30,468 nucleotides of DNA from Bacillota bacterium. Lineage in GTDB: Bacteria; Bacillota; Clostridia; Christensenellales; Aristaeellaceae. Each line of letters starts with the position of its first letter. The stretch's first letter is position 1. Where the stretch lies: contig JAEWYP010000034.1 of the NCBI GenBank assembly GCA_023395615.1, forward strand, positions 1 through 30,468, in the 5' to 3' direction. A program made the translations under genes and the position numbers. Of the stretch, positions 23,562 through 30,468 are shown piece by piece. A model generated the notes under the pieces. The model was not told the DNA's origin. It saw nothing but the letters and a program-made list of their open reading frames with translations, and searched no databases.

Positions 23562-24799
23562 AAAAAACGGTCGTCTACTTCAGCTCCTGCTCGCTTAATG
23601 GCAAAGGCGAACCCGACCCGTTTATGCTGCAGGAGTTGCCCTGGCTGCTGGCCCATTTTGACCGGGTGGTGCTGTGCAGCTATTACGGCGTGAAGGAGCT
23701 TACACAGCCGCGCCCGCAGACCGTAACGCCGGAAACGCCGGCCTGCGCCGCGATGCGCGCGCGCTTACGCGCCCCGTTCTGTCGGGAGTTCTGGCGCGAG
23801 CTGGCCCGCCTGCGGCGTGACGGACAGTTGACCCCGGTGAACGCGATGAAACTGTTGTTGTTCACCGTTCGTGGCTTCAAGCTGCATTACTGGGCGGAAG
23901 CGATGATCCGCCCGGAGGAACAGACCACCCTGTATGCTTTCTGGATGAGCTACGACGGCTTCGCAGCCGCGCTGTGTAAACACAGGCACCCCGAAATGCA
24001 CGCTATAGCGCGGGGGCACGCCTTCGATATCGATCGGGAGCGCAACTCCTTAAACCCCTACCTGATGAAGCGTTACCTCACCCGCACCCTCGACGGCCTG
24101 TATCCCATCAGCGAGGATGCGGCGCGACACCTGACCGCCTGTACGGAGGTACCGTCCGGAAAACTCGCCGTGATCGGCATGGGTTCGGCAGGCGCAAAGG
24201 CCGACGCACGCTTTGCGCCTCCGCTGTACGAAGACGGCGTTTTCCACCTTGTCAGCTGCGCATCACTGATTGCCATCAAGAACGTCACGCTGCTGATCGA
24301 CGCGCTTTCCCTGTGGAAAGGCGGTCGGGTGCGCTGGCTGCACATCGGCGGCGGCGCGGATGAGGCCGATGTGCGCGCCTGCGCCGCAGAAAAACTGGGC
24401 GGCAGGCCGGAAATCGAATATGAAATTACGGGAACCGTTCCGCGCGAACAGGTGGAGCGAATTTATACCACCCAGCCTTTCGACGTGTTCGTAAACACCA
24501 GCCGCAACGAAGGCGTTCCCGTTTCCATCATGGAAGCGATGCGCGCCGGGATTCCGGTGATCGCCCCGGCGGTGGGCGGTATCCCCGAGCTGGTGGACGA
24601 TCGTATAGGTCGTCTGTACTCTCCGGAAGGCGGCGCGGAAGCCGTGCTGGCCGCGCTGACGGCCCTTGCCGGGTTGCCCTGCAAGGAGGCGGAAGCATTG
24701 CGCGCCGCCGCGCAGTCGCGCTGGAACGAGCGCTGCCGCAGCGATCTTTTACTAGCCCGGTTGTTCCCCGAGGCCGCCAAAGGGGGCGACGAAGCGTGA
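23558..24799 (+). CDS. glycosyltransferase, GT4 family
   Basis: About 413 residues. The N-terminal half starts KKTVVYFSSCSLNGKGEPDPF and has IARGHAFDIDRERNSLNPY and ISEDAARHLTACTEVP. The C-terminal half has LVSCASLIAIKNVTLLIDAL, WLHIGGGADEADVRA, YEITGTVPREQVERIY, and EGVPVSIMEAMRAGIPVI (the donor EX7E motif). It overlaps the preceding gene by four bases (ATGA). Length and motifs are normal for the family; donor and acceptor are unknown. Confidence 0.9.
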   Translation: MKKTVVYFSSCSLNGKGEPDPFMLQELPWLLAHFDRVVLCSYYGVKELTQPRPQTVTPETPACAAMRARLRAPFCREFWRELARLRRDGQLTPVNAMKLLLFTVRGFKLHYWAEAMIRPEEQTTLYAFWMSYDGFAAALCKHRHPEMHAIARGHAFDIDRERNSLNPYLMKRYLTRTLDGLYPISEDAARHLTACTEVPSGKLAVIGMGSAGAKADARFAPPLYEDGVFHLVSCASLIAIKNVTLLIDALSLWKGGRVRWLHIGGGADEADVRACAAEKLGGRPEIEYEITGTVPREQVERIYTTQPFDVFVNTSRNEGVPVSIMEAMRAGIPVIAPAVGGIPELVDDRIGRLYSPEGGAEAVLAALTALAGLPCKEAEALRAAAQSRWNERCRSDLLLARLFPEAAKGGDEA

Positions 24800-26076
24800 G
24801 CAGGCGCGTGCTGGTTATCAGCTACTACTTTGCGCCGCAAAACGCCATCGGCGCGGTACGGCCCACCAAATTGGTCAAGTATCTGGCCCGGCAGGGCGTT
24901 GAGGTTACGGTGCTCTGCGGCGCGCCGATGACCGCAACGCGCGACCCGCTGCTTGCGCGCGACGCGGCAGGCCTGCCCGACGTGCGCGTGATTTCGGAAC
25001 GCAGTCTGCTGCGAAGCATCAAAACCCGCGGCGGCACACCGGCGCAAAGCGCGCCGTCCGCTGAAGCGCCCGCATCCGTACCGACCCGCAAAAACCCGGC
25101 GCTGGACGCCCTGTATCTTTGGCTGAGCGACCGGGCCGACCGGGCGTTTGCCCGCGCCTGTATCCGCGCCTTCCGAACCTTGCCCGGCCCTTATGACGCG
25201 GTCTTTTCCTGTTACGGCCCCGCCGGGGTGCATATCGCGGCGCGATATGCCAGAACCCATGGGCTGGCTCAAAAATGGATCGCGGATTTTCGCGACGAGC
25301 CTACCCTGCCCTTTCGCTGGCAGCAGGGGCGGCTGAAACGATTTGTCAGGCAGGTACATGCCGACGCGGACGTGCTGACCACGGTTTCGCAGGGTACGAT
25401 GGAATTGATGGCGCTGGGCGAAAAAGGGCGCGTGCTCCCCAACGGGTTTGACCCGGAGGATGCACAGGGCTTGCCCGCACTGACTTTCGACCCGGAGAAG
25501 CTGCATTTTGCCTATTGCGGGCAGCTCTACGCCGGGCACAGCGACCTGTCTCCTGTTTTTCGCGCCGTGCGGGCGCTTTGCGATGAAGGCACATGCGACG
25601 TCTCGCGGTTCTGCTTCCATTACGCGGGGCGGCAGGGCGAAGCGTTTACGCAGCAGGCGGCAAAACATAATCTGGGCAACACAGTCGTTGACCACGGCTT
25701 TGTACCGAGGGCGGAATCGCTGGCGCTGCAAAAAGCGGCGGACGCGTTACTGGCGGCCACCTGGAACACAGCGGAACGTCGCGGCGTGGTGACCGGCAAA
25801 GTGCTGGAATACATGCTGGCGGATCGCCCGATCCTTTGCTGCGTCAGCGGCACTGTGCCGGGCAGCGACGCGCGGGCGCTGGTGGAACGTCTGCGGTTGG
25901 GGGCGGCCTATGAAGAAGCGTCCGACACCGCCGACCTGCCTGCGCTGAAGGCTTACCTGCGCGCGCTGTACGACGCGAAGTTTGCCGGAGCGCCAAGTCC
26001 ATTCCACCCCGACCGGGAAGCGGTTGCCGCTTACGATTACGCGCGGATCGCCCGGCAGATCGCGGCGCTGCTGTAA
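24796..26076 (+). CDS. glycosyltransferase, GT-B fold
   Basis: A 426-residue protein. The N-terminal half opens RRVLVISYYFAPQNAIGAVRP, usual for GT-B enzymes. An acidic Ala/Pro-rich loop lies around 75-97, and WIADFRDEPTLPFRWQ, VLTTVSQGTMELM and VLPNGFDPED follow. The C-terminal half has FAYCGQLYAGHSDLSPVF, VDHGFVPRAESLALQKAADALL, and KVLEYMLADRPILCCVSG. The start is GTG at 24796, giving a four-base GTGA overlap with the previous stop. Donor and acceptor are unknown. Confidence 0.87.
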   Translation: MSRRVLVISYYFAPQNAIGAVRPTKLVKYLARQGVEVTVLCGAPMTATRDPLLARDAAGLPDVRVISERSLLRSIKTRGGTPAQSAPSAEAPASVPTRKNPALDALYLWLSDRADRAFARACIRAFRTLPGPYDAVFSCYGPAGVHIAARYARTHGLAQKWIADFRDEPTLPFRWQQGRLKRFVRQVHADADVLTTVSQGTMELMALGEKGRVLPNGFDPEDAQGLPALTFDPEKLHFAYCGQLYAGHSDLSPVFRAVRALCDEGTCDVSRFCFHYAGRQGEAFTQQAAKHNLGNTVVDHGFVPRAESLALQKAADALLAATWNTAERRGVVTGKVLEYMLADRPILCCVSGTVPGSDARALVERLRLGAAYEEASDTADLPALKAYLRALYDAKFAGAPSPFHPDREAVAAYDYARIARQIAALL

Positions 26077-26106
26077 GCTCAATCCGTAATTTCCAAACGA
26101 TTTCGG

Positions 26107-26139
26107 GGGGTCTCCACGCGGCGTTGTCCGCGATTCCCC
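26107..26139 (+). other. hairpin between the last glycosyltransferase and the 2-epimerase
   Basis: GGGG and CGCGG (26107-26110, 26117-26121) can pair with CCGCG and CCCC (26128-26132, 26136-26139), giving a stem with an internal loop. No T run follows, so it is unlikely to be a full terminator. It might separate the epimerase gene from the coupled glycosyltransferase run or tune its expression. The rest of the 98-nt gap is featureless. Confidence 0.3.
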
Positions 26140-26174
26140 AACCCATGGCTAAGGAGATAAGGGGGTGCCTGTTG

Positions 26175-27260
26175 ATGAAAATCGTATCCGTAGTCGGGGC
26201 CAGACCGCAGTTTATTAAGGCGGCGGCGCTGTCGCGGGTGCTTCGCCGGGAGCATACCGAGGTGCTGGTGCATACCGGCCAGCATTATGACCCGCTGATG
26301 AGCGACGTTTTCTTCCGCGAACTGCACATCCCCAAGCCGGACTACGATCTGGGCATCTCCGGCGGCACCCACGCGCAGATGACCGCGCGGATGCTGACCG
26401 CGCTGGAGGATGTGTTTGTACGCGAAACACCGGACGCGGTGCTGGTGTATGGCGATACCAACTCCACCCTCGCCGCTGCGCTGGCGGCGGTCAAGCTGCG
26501 CCTGCCTGTGCTGCACGTGGAGGCAGGCAATCGGCTGGGCAGCCTGGCCAACCCCGAGGAAGTCAACCGCATCATGACCGACCATGTATCCAGCCTGCTG
26601 TTTGCCTGTGTGCCCAGTGCGATGGAAGCGCTGCGGAAAGAAAATCTGACGCAACGCGCCCGGCTGGTCGGCGACCCTATGCTGGATGCCTTTCTGTATT
26701 ACCGGGAGCAGGGCGCTTACCGCCTGCCGGAATCCCTGCCCGCGCCGGACGGCGCAATCGTGCCGATTCCGGAACATTTTCATTACCTTACCTGCCACCG
26801 GGAAGAGAATACCCGCACCGACGAAACGCTTGCAGAAATCCTGACGGCAATGGAAAGCCTGCCTTTGCCAACGCTATACCCCGTGCATCCCCGCAACCGC
26901 GCCGCGGCGGAGCGTCTGCGCGACCGCCTGCACCTGCGAAATGTACGTCTGCTTGCGCCGGTGGGGTATCTGGAGTCCATCGCGCTGGTTACGCATGCAA
27001 AGGCGGTGGTCACCGATTCCGGCGGCGTGCAGCGGGAAGCGTTTTTCGCGCGCGTGCCCTGCGTAACCGTATTCCCCTTTGCCGTCTGGCCGGAAACGAT
27101 GGTGAACGACTGCAACACGCTCGCCGCACCCAACGCGAAGGAAATTTTGCAAAAGCTGAACCTTTCCCCCCACTTTCCCGATAGCGACAGCCCCTTTGGC
27201 GACGGCCATGCCTGCGAGAAGATCGTTCAGGCGCTTGGCCAGCCGCTTCCGGAAGTGTAA
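26175..27260 (+). CDS. wecB: UDP-N-acetylglucosamine 2-epimerase, non-hydrolysing (WecB/CapG-like)
   Basis: About 361 residues. It interconverts UDP-HexNAc 2-epimers. Signatures: VVGARPQFIKAAALSRVL, HTGQHYDPLMSD, VYGDTNSTLAAALAA, HVEAGNRLGSLANPEEVNR, VGDPMLDA, TCHREENT, PVHPRNR, and VVTDSGGVQREAFF. The ...EAGNR... sequence (rather than EAGLR) recalls CapG/FnlC, which act on UDP-6-deoxy-HexNAc in UDP-L-FucNAc synthesis; this fits capE at 6506 but is not proof. Start at 26175 because an AGGGGGTG site precedes it by 7 nt and the protein then opens MKIVSVVGARPQ; longer in-frame starts are less well placed. No terminator is clear after the stop. Confidence 0.92.
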   Translation: MKIVSVVGARPQFIKAAALSRVLRREHTEVLVHTGQHYDPLMSDVFFRELHIPKPDYDLGISGGTHAQMTARMLTALEDVFVRETPDAVLVYGDTNSTLAAALAAVKLRLPVLHVEAGNRLGSLANPEEVNRIMTDHVSSLLFACVPSAMEALRKENLTQRARLVGDPMLDAFLYYREQGAYRLPESLPAPDGAIVPIPEHFHYLTCHREENTRTDETLAEILTAMESLPLPTLYPVHPRNRAAAERLRDRLHLRNVRLLAPVGYLESIALVTHAKAVVTDSGGVQREAFFARVPCVTVFPFAVWPETMVNDCNTLAAPNAKEILQKLNLSPHFPDSDSPFGDGHACEKIVQALGQPLPEV

Positions 27261-27309
27261 CATTTTCGCCATTCTTGTTTCTTCGACCCAAAAACTCCTT
27301 CACAGGGCT

Positions 27310-27338
27310 TTTCGTGGGAAACATTCTTATGGTATAAT
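27310..27338 (+). promoter_or_regulatory. probable promoter for the BIG2-repeat protein
   Basis: A perfect TATAAT (27333-27338) is present, with TTCGTG (27310-27315) 17 nt before it as a poor -35 match. The -10 flank GGTATAATAA is the same as in the ppk promoter. The start codon follows about 48 nt later, with GGGAGG 9 nt before it. Confidence 0.5.
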
Positions 27339-27392
27339 AAGGATATAGACAGACTGTTTCACTCTTTGGACCCCAATGGGAGGTAGGAAAAT

Positions 27393-29135
27393 ATGAAAAA
27401 GTGGCTGGCGTTGATTCTGTGCCTTGTTCTGTTATCCGGCAGTATCGCCTTTGCGGCGGAAACCCCCGTTACCGTAACCTATTCCTACGGTGATATCGAC
27501 CTGGCTGTCGGAACCGCTACCAGCGTACGGGTAAACGTGGCTCCTTACGTCGCGAAAAAGAAAGGGGTTACCTACGCCACCAGCGATGAAAGCATCGCGA
27601 CTGTCACCAGCAAAGGCCGTTTGACCGGCATCGCGGAAGGTGACTGCCAGCTGATTGTCACCAGCGTATACGACACCACGGTATCCGCGACTATTCCCGT
27701 GCATATCGTGATTCCTGTTGATACCCTCACCCTGACTGCGCCGGAAAATACCGTGCCTGTCGGGGGAACGCTGCAGCTAAGCGTTGCGTACAGCCCGGAG
27801 AACGCTACGCAGAAATCGGCGGCCTTCTCGTCCGCCAATTCTTCCGTCGCGTCCGTATCGCCCACGGGGCTGGTTACCGGGCTTAAACGCGGTACTGCCG
27901 TTATCACCGCCGTATCCTCCGACGGGGAAGCCAAAGCCACGTTGAAGGTGACCGTATCGCAGCCGGTACAGAGTGTAACCGTCACCCCTACGGACGGTAA
28001 AGCCGCCGTAGGCCGTAAAATTCAGTTGAAAGCGAACGTTGCGCCCACCAACGCCAATAATGAGTCAGTCGACTGGACCTCGGATAACGAAAGCATTGCC
28101 GTTGTGAACAGCAAAGGCACCGTAACAGTCAAAGGAGTCGGCAGCGCGACCATCACCGCCACCAGCAGTGATAACACCACCGTATCCGGCAGCGTGACCG
28201 TACAGGGCGTGCAGCTGGCCCAAAGCGTCGCGTTCGACAGCAGTCTGTATGCCGTGATAATCAATCAGACCGGTCAGGTGCATGTGAATGTGCTGCCGGA
28301 AAGCACCAGCGACAAATCGGTCACCTACAAGGTCGGCAATTCCAGAATCGCAACCGTGGACATGGATGGCGTGATTACCGCACTGAAAGGCGGTAAAACG
28401 ACCGTGACCGCCACCGCTGCGGACGGCAGTAAAAAGAAAGCGTCCGCCACCATTCAGGTGCTGGTGCCTGTGACCGGCGTAAGCTATAAATACAAGGATG
28501 TGCGCGTAGGCGTGAAGAGCCGCAACACCTACACGGTAAGCATCCAGCCTTCTAACGCGACCAATAAGAACATGACCTGGGTCAGCAGTGATGAAAGCAT
28601 CGCCACCGTCAGCGGCACCACCAACCGCTTCAGCGTTCGCGGACTTCGCTGGGGCCGCTGCAAGGTTACCGGCACTACGGAGGATGGCGGTTTCACCATC
28701 GAAGTCAATGTGGATGTCGGCACGCTTGCCAAAGCCATCACCGTTCTGGATGTGACCATCAAGAACGGCAAGCCGTACCTGTCCCTGCGCAACGCTTCCG
28801 ATATGAATATCAGCCAGATCCGCTACCGCCTGATGGGATACGACGCTACCTTCCAGCCGGTGAAAATGAGCACCAAAGGCAACCTGTACATTCTGGACGG
28901 TACCTATGATTTCCCGCTGGCGCAGGGAGAAATCACCGAGCACGGCCAGTTTAACTTCTACAATCACAGCAACTATGCCAACCTCGCAATCCTGCAGATG
29001 TGTATTACCGGCTGGTCAAGCGACACCGGCTACTACGATTCCAACGGGGAGCTCCGTACCAGCTACAACCTCAGCGAAGATAAATGGGTGTGGGTCACCT
29101 ATCCTACGGACACAAACCTCGATTTGCTCAAGTAA
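27393..29135 (+). CDS. secreted protein with five BIG2 (bacterial Ig-like) repeats and a novel C-terminal domain
   Basis: A 580-residue exported protein. Residues 1-22 form a signal peptide (MKKWLALILCLVLLSGSIAF then cleavage near AFA-A). Five BIG2-type Ig-like domains follow, about 23-107, 108-190, 191-273, 274-358 and 359-443. Each has the DESIATV-type strand, the S-x-G-x-V/L-T turn and the T/A-I-T/A-A end. The last 137 residues (about 444-580) do not match BIG2; they hold SLRNASDMNISQIRYRLMG and many aromatic and Asn residues, perhaps a beta-rich ligand domain. No LPXTG anchor or SLH domain is seen, so it is either secreted or held by the C-terminal domain. A terminator follows. BIG2 proteins are often surface or adhesion proteins, but no function is shown. 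Confidence 0.9.
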   Translation: MKKWLALILCLVLLSGSIAFAAETPVTVTYSYGDIDLAVGTATSVRVNVAPYVAKKKGVTYATSDESIATVTSKGRLTGIAEGDCQLIVTSVYDTTVSATIPVHIVIPVDTLTLTAPENTVPVGGTLQLSVAYSPENATQKSAAFSSANSSVASVSPTGLVTGLKRGTAVITAVSSDGEAKATLKVTVSQPVQSVTVTPTDGKAAVGRKIQLKANVAPTNANNESVDWTSDNESIAVVNSKGTVTVKGVGSATITATSSDNTTVSGSVTVQGVQLAQSVAFDSSLYAVIINQTGQVHVNVLPESTSDKSVTYKVGNSRIATVDMDGVITALKGGKTTVTATAADGSKKKASATIQVLVPVTGVSYKYKDVRVGVKSRNTYTVSIQPSNATNKNMTWVSSDESIATVSGTTNRFSVRGLRWGRCKVTGTTEDGGFTIEVNVDVGTLAKAITVLDVTIKNGKPYLSLRNASDMNISQIRYRLMGYDATFQPVKMSTKGNLYILDGTYDFPLAQGEITEHGQFNFYNHSNYANLAILQMCITGWSSDTGYYDSNGELRTSYNLSEDKWVWVTYPTDTNLDLLK

Positions 29136-29150
29136 ACCTTGTCCCCCGTG

Positions 29151-29177
29151 GCGGCCGCGTATAGCGGCCGCTGTTTT
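29151..29177 (+). terminator. intrinsic terminator after the BIG2-repeat gene
   Basis: An 8-bp stem of GCGGCCGC (29151-29158 and 29164-29171; each arm is itself palindromic) around a 5-nt loop, followed by TGTTTTGG. It lies 15 nt past the stop codon. The T run is short. Confidence 0.75.
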
Positions 29178-29202
29178 GGTTTCGATTGCTTTACTGTAGT
29201 AC

Positions 29203-29231
29203 TTGACTAAAGTGTCGAGGTGTGTTATGCT
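29203..29231 (+). promoter_or_regulatory. sigma-A promoter for the histidine operon
   Basis: TTGACT (29203-29208), a 17-nt spacer, TATGCT (29226-29231). Good -35, fair -10. Confidence 0.65.
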
Positions 29232-29244
29232 CTCCTCATGGCAT

Positions 29245-29291
29245 CGGGGGCTGACTTGCCCACGGAGCCGATCCCCCGGCGCCGAGCCGGG
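29245..29291 (+). promoter_or_regulatory. hisZ leader with two mutually exclusive hairpins
   Basis: In the roughly 70-nt leader, CGGGGG (29245-29250) can pair with CCCCCG (29273-29278). A competing stem, CCCGGC with GCCGGG (29275-29280 with 29286-29291), uses the same bases and lies just before the ribosome binding site (AAAAGGCGGTGG). Both cannot form at once, the layout of a leader switch. No T-box (no GGTGGNACC), no His-rich leader peptide and no T run are seen. Whether it senses anything is inference. Confidence 0.4.
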
Positions 29292-29307
29292 AAAAGGCGG
29301 TGGAACT

Positions 29308-30420
29308 ATGGAACAGCACGGAGAAGCGCGCCGGGAACAGCTGATGTCCGATTTGCGTACCCTTTACGAAAGCCTGGGCTACAAGCGCTTTTCCATGCGC
29401 AGGTTCGAGGAATACGCGCTTTATCTGGAGAATAAGAACTTTCTAAAAAGCGACAGCGTTCTTGCTTTTACCAACCCGGATGGCAAACTGATGGCCCTCA
29501 AGCCGGACGTGACGCTTTCTATCGTAAAACACGCGCGACCGGAACGCCTGGGCGTTGAAAAAGTATATTACAAGGAAAGCGTATTCCGCCTCGCTCCCAC
29601 GGCCAGAGAATTTGTGGAAATCGACCAGATGGGCGCGGAAGCGATGGGCGCGGTAGACCGCTACACCGTAAGCGAAGTCGTTCGCCTCGCCATCGAAAGC
29701 CTGCGCGCCGTCGGCGAACCCTACGTGCTGGAGGTAAGCCATATGGGCTTCGCGTCCGGCCTGATGGAGGCCGCGGGACTTGCGCCGGAACAGAAAGAAC
29801 GGTTTTTTTCGCTGATTCGCCGCAAGAGTCTGCACGAACTGAGGCAGGCAGTCACCGAAGAGGGGGTTGCGGAGCCCTTTGCCGGGTGGATCGCGACGCT
29901 GGCGGACCTGTCCGGCCCCTTTCCGGAGACGCTTGCCCGCGCAAAGGCTATCGCCCCCGCCGGGCCGGCCGTGGAAGCGCTGGAAGAACTGGAAAGCCTG
30001 TATTCCCTCCTTGCCGCGCTGGGGTTAGCCGATCACCTTTTACTCGATTTTTCCATGCTGAACGATCTGGATTATTACAGCGGCGTCGTCTTTCAGGGGT
30101 ACGTGCAGGGGGTTCCCCGCGTGGTGCTTTCCGGCGGCCGGTACGACCCCCTGATGCGGCGTTTTGACAAGGAAGGGGACGGTATCGGCTTCGCCCTTTA
30201 TCTGGACGAGTTGACCCGTCTGCTGGCCGATCGCCCCGCGTGGGACGCGGATGTGCTGGCCCTCTACCGGGAAACCGACGACCCGGTTGCGGTAAACGCC
30301 GCCGTATTCGCGCTGGTCGCCGCAGGGCTTCGCGTGTTCGCGGCTACCGAGCCGCCCGCCGGTTTCCGCGCCGAAAAAACCCTGCGCTTTATCGGCGCGG
30401 ACTTTACGGAGGTGCCCTGA
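29308..30420 (+). CDS. hisZ: ATP phosphoribosyltransferase regulatory subunit
   Basis: A 370-residue HisZ, a histidyl-tRNA-synthetase paralog that lacks the anticodon domain. It forms the active ATP-PRT complex with short-form HisG and carries the histidine feedback site. Signatures: GYKRFSMRRFEEYALYLENK (in the place of the HisRS N-terminal helix), DVTLSIVKHARP, KVYYKESVFR, EFVEIDQMGAE, and, near the C-terminus, DYYSGVVFQGYV, LSGGRYDPLMRRFD and GIGFALYLDEL. The frame opening at 29203 is read through the leader; the ATG at 29308 has an AGGCGGTGG site and gives the usual start MEQHGEARREQL. The hisG start follows 1 nt after its stop, so the two are coupled. Confidence 0.95.
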   Translation: MEQHGEARREQLMSDLRTLYESLGYKRFSMRRFEEYALYLENKNFLKSDSVLAFTNPDGKLMALKPDVTLSIVKHARPERLGVEKVYYKESVFRLAPTAREFVEIDQMGAEAMGAVDRYTVSEVVRLAIESLRAVGEPYVLEVSHMGFASGLMEAAGLAPEQKERFFSLIRRKSLHELRQAVTEEGVAEPFAGWIATLADLSGPFPETLARAKAIAPAGPAVEALEELESLYSLLAALGLADHLLLDFSMLNDLDYYSGVVFQGYVQGVPRVVLSGGRYDPLMRRFDKEGDGIGFALYLDELTRLLADRPAWDADVLALYRETDDPVAVNAAVFALVAAGLRVFAATEPPAGFRAEKTLRFIGADFTEVP

Positions 30421-30421
30421 A

Positions 30422-30468
30422 ATGCTCAATATCGCGTTGCCCAAGGGCCGCCTCGGCGATCGGGCGTA
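30422..30468 (+). CDS. hisG: ATP phosphoribosyltransferase catalytic subunit, first codons (runs off the right edge)
   Basis: The visible part reads MLNIALPKGRLGDRA, the typical N-terminus of HisG (the LPKGRL motif). With hisZ just upstream, this is expected to be the short-form HisG, the first enzyme of histidine synthesis. Only 15 codons can be seen. Confidence 0.88.
   Translation, partial: MLNIALPKGRLGDRA

Noticed and set aside
29203..29307. An N-terminal extension of hisZ from 29203
   Set aside because: It would cover the promoter and leader hairpins; the ATG at 29308 has a site and matches the family start.
29232..29307. A histidine T-box or His-rich leader peptide upstream of hisZ
   Set aside because: No GGTGGNACC-type T-box sequence, no specifier stem, and only one His codon in the in-frame leader.

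Overview
The window looks like chromosome from an uncultured, GC-rich member of the Clostridia. Reasons: AAGGAGG-type ribosome binding sites, an IspH-S1 fusion (a well-known clostridial arrangement), a HutP-family regulator, a biotin-dependent Na+-pumping decarboxylase operon, and a Firmicute-style 6S RNA gene. No mobile element genes, rRNA, tRNA or CRISPR array were seen. The species assignment is inference.

Left half (1-14750, all minus strand). From the left edge: the first 29 codons of an iron-containing alcohol dehydrogenase with its promoter; a roughly 200-bp non-coding element with imperfect terminal inverted repeats (208-403); and a five-gene Na+-translocating decarboxylase operon, read as mmdA-like carboxyltransferase, gamma, biotin carrier, beta, OadA/5S-like carboxyltransferase. 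Next is purC-capE-GNAT acetyltransferase, with its own promoter and a probable terminator. Then comes a housekeeping block read as hutP-like, cmk-plsC fusion, ispH-rpsA fusion. A 6S RNA gene with a near-perfect sigma-A promoter separates that block from rfbA-rfbB (dTDP-4-keto-6-deoxyglucose synthesis).

Strand switch (14751-15026). Two good sigma-A promoters diverge here, one for rfbAB and one for ppk.

Right half (plus strand). ppk1, cysE, cysS and a ComEA-like helix-hairpin-helix protein form one tightly packed run. A surface-polysaccharide run follows: a PglC/CapM-type phosphoglycosyl transferase, a CapN/WbpV-like SDR and four GT-B glycosyltransferases, joined by 1-4 nt stop/start overlaps, and then a WecB-type UDP-HexNAc 2-epimerase. 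Next is a secreted protein with five BIG2 repeats and an unrecognised C-terminal domain. The window ends at the start of a histidine operon (hisZ, then the first codons of hisG) whose leader can form two mutually exclusive hairpins.

How the parts fit. CapE, RmlA/RmlB, the SDR and the 2-epimerase supply nucleotide sugars. The phosphoglycosyl transferase would load the first sugar on undecaprenyl phosphate and the glycosyltransferases extend it. No RmlC, RmlD, CapF, flippase or polymerase is present, so the pathway must be completed elsewhere. The decarboxylase operon would couple CO2 release from malonyl-type or oxaloacetate substrates to Na+ export. The most unusual points are the two carboxyltransferase subunits sharing one Na+ pump and one biotin carrier, the hutP-like gene and structured leader ahead of cmk-plsC, the 6S gene directly behind rfbB, and the terminal-inverted-repeat element.
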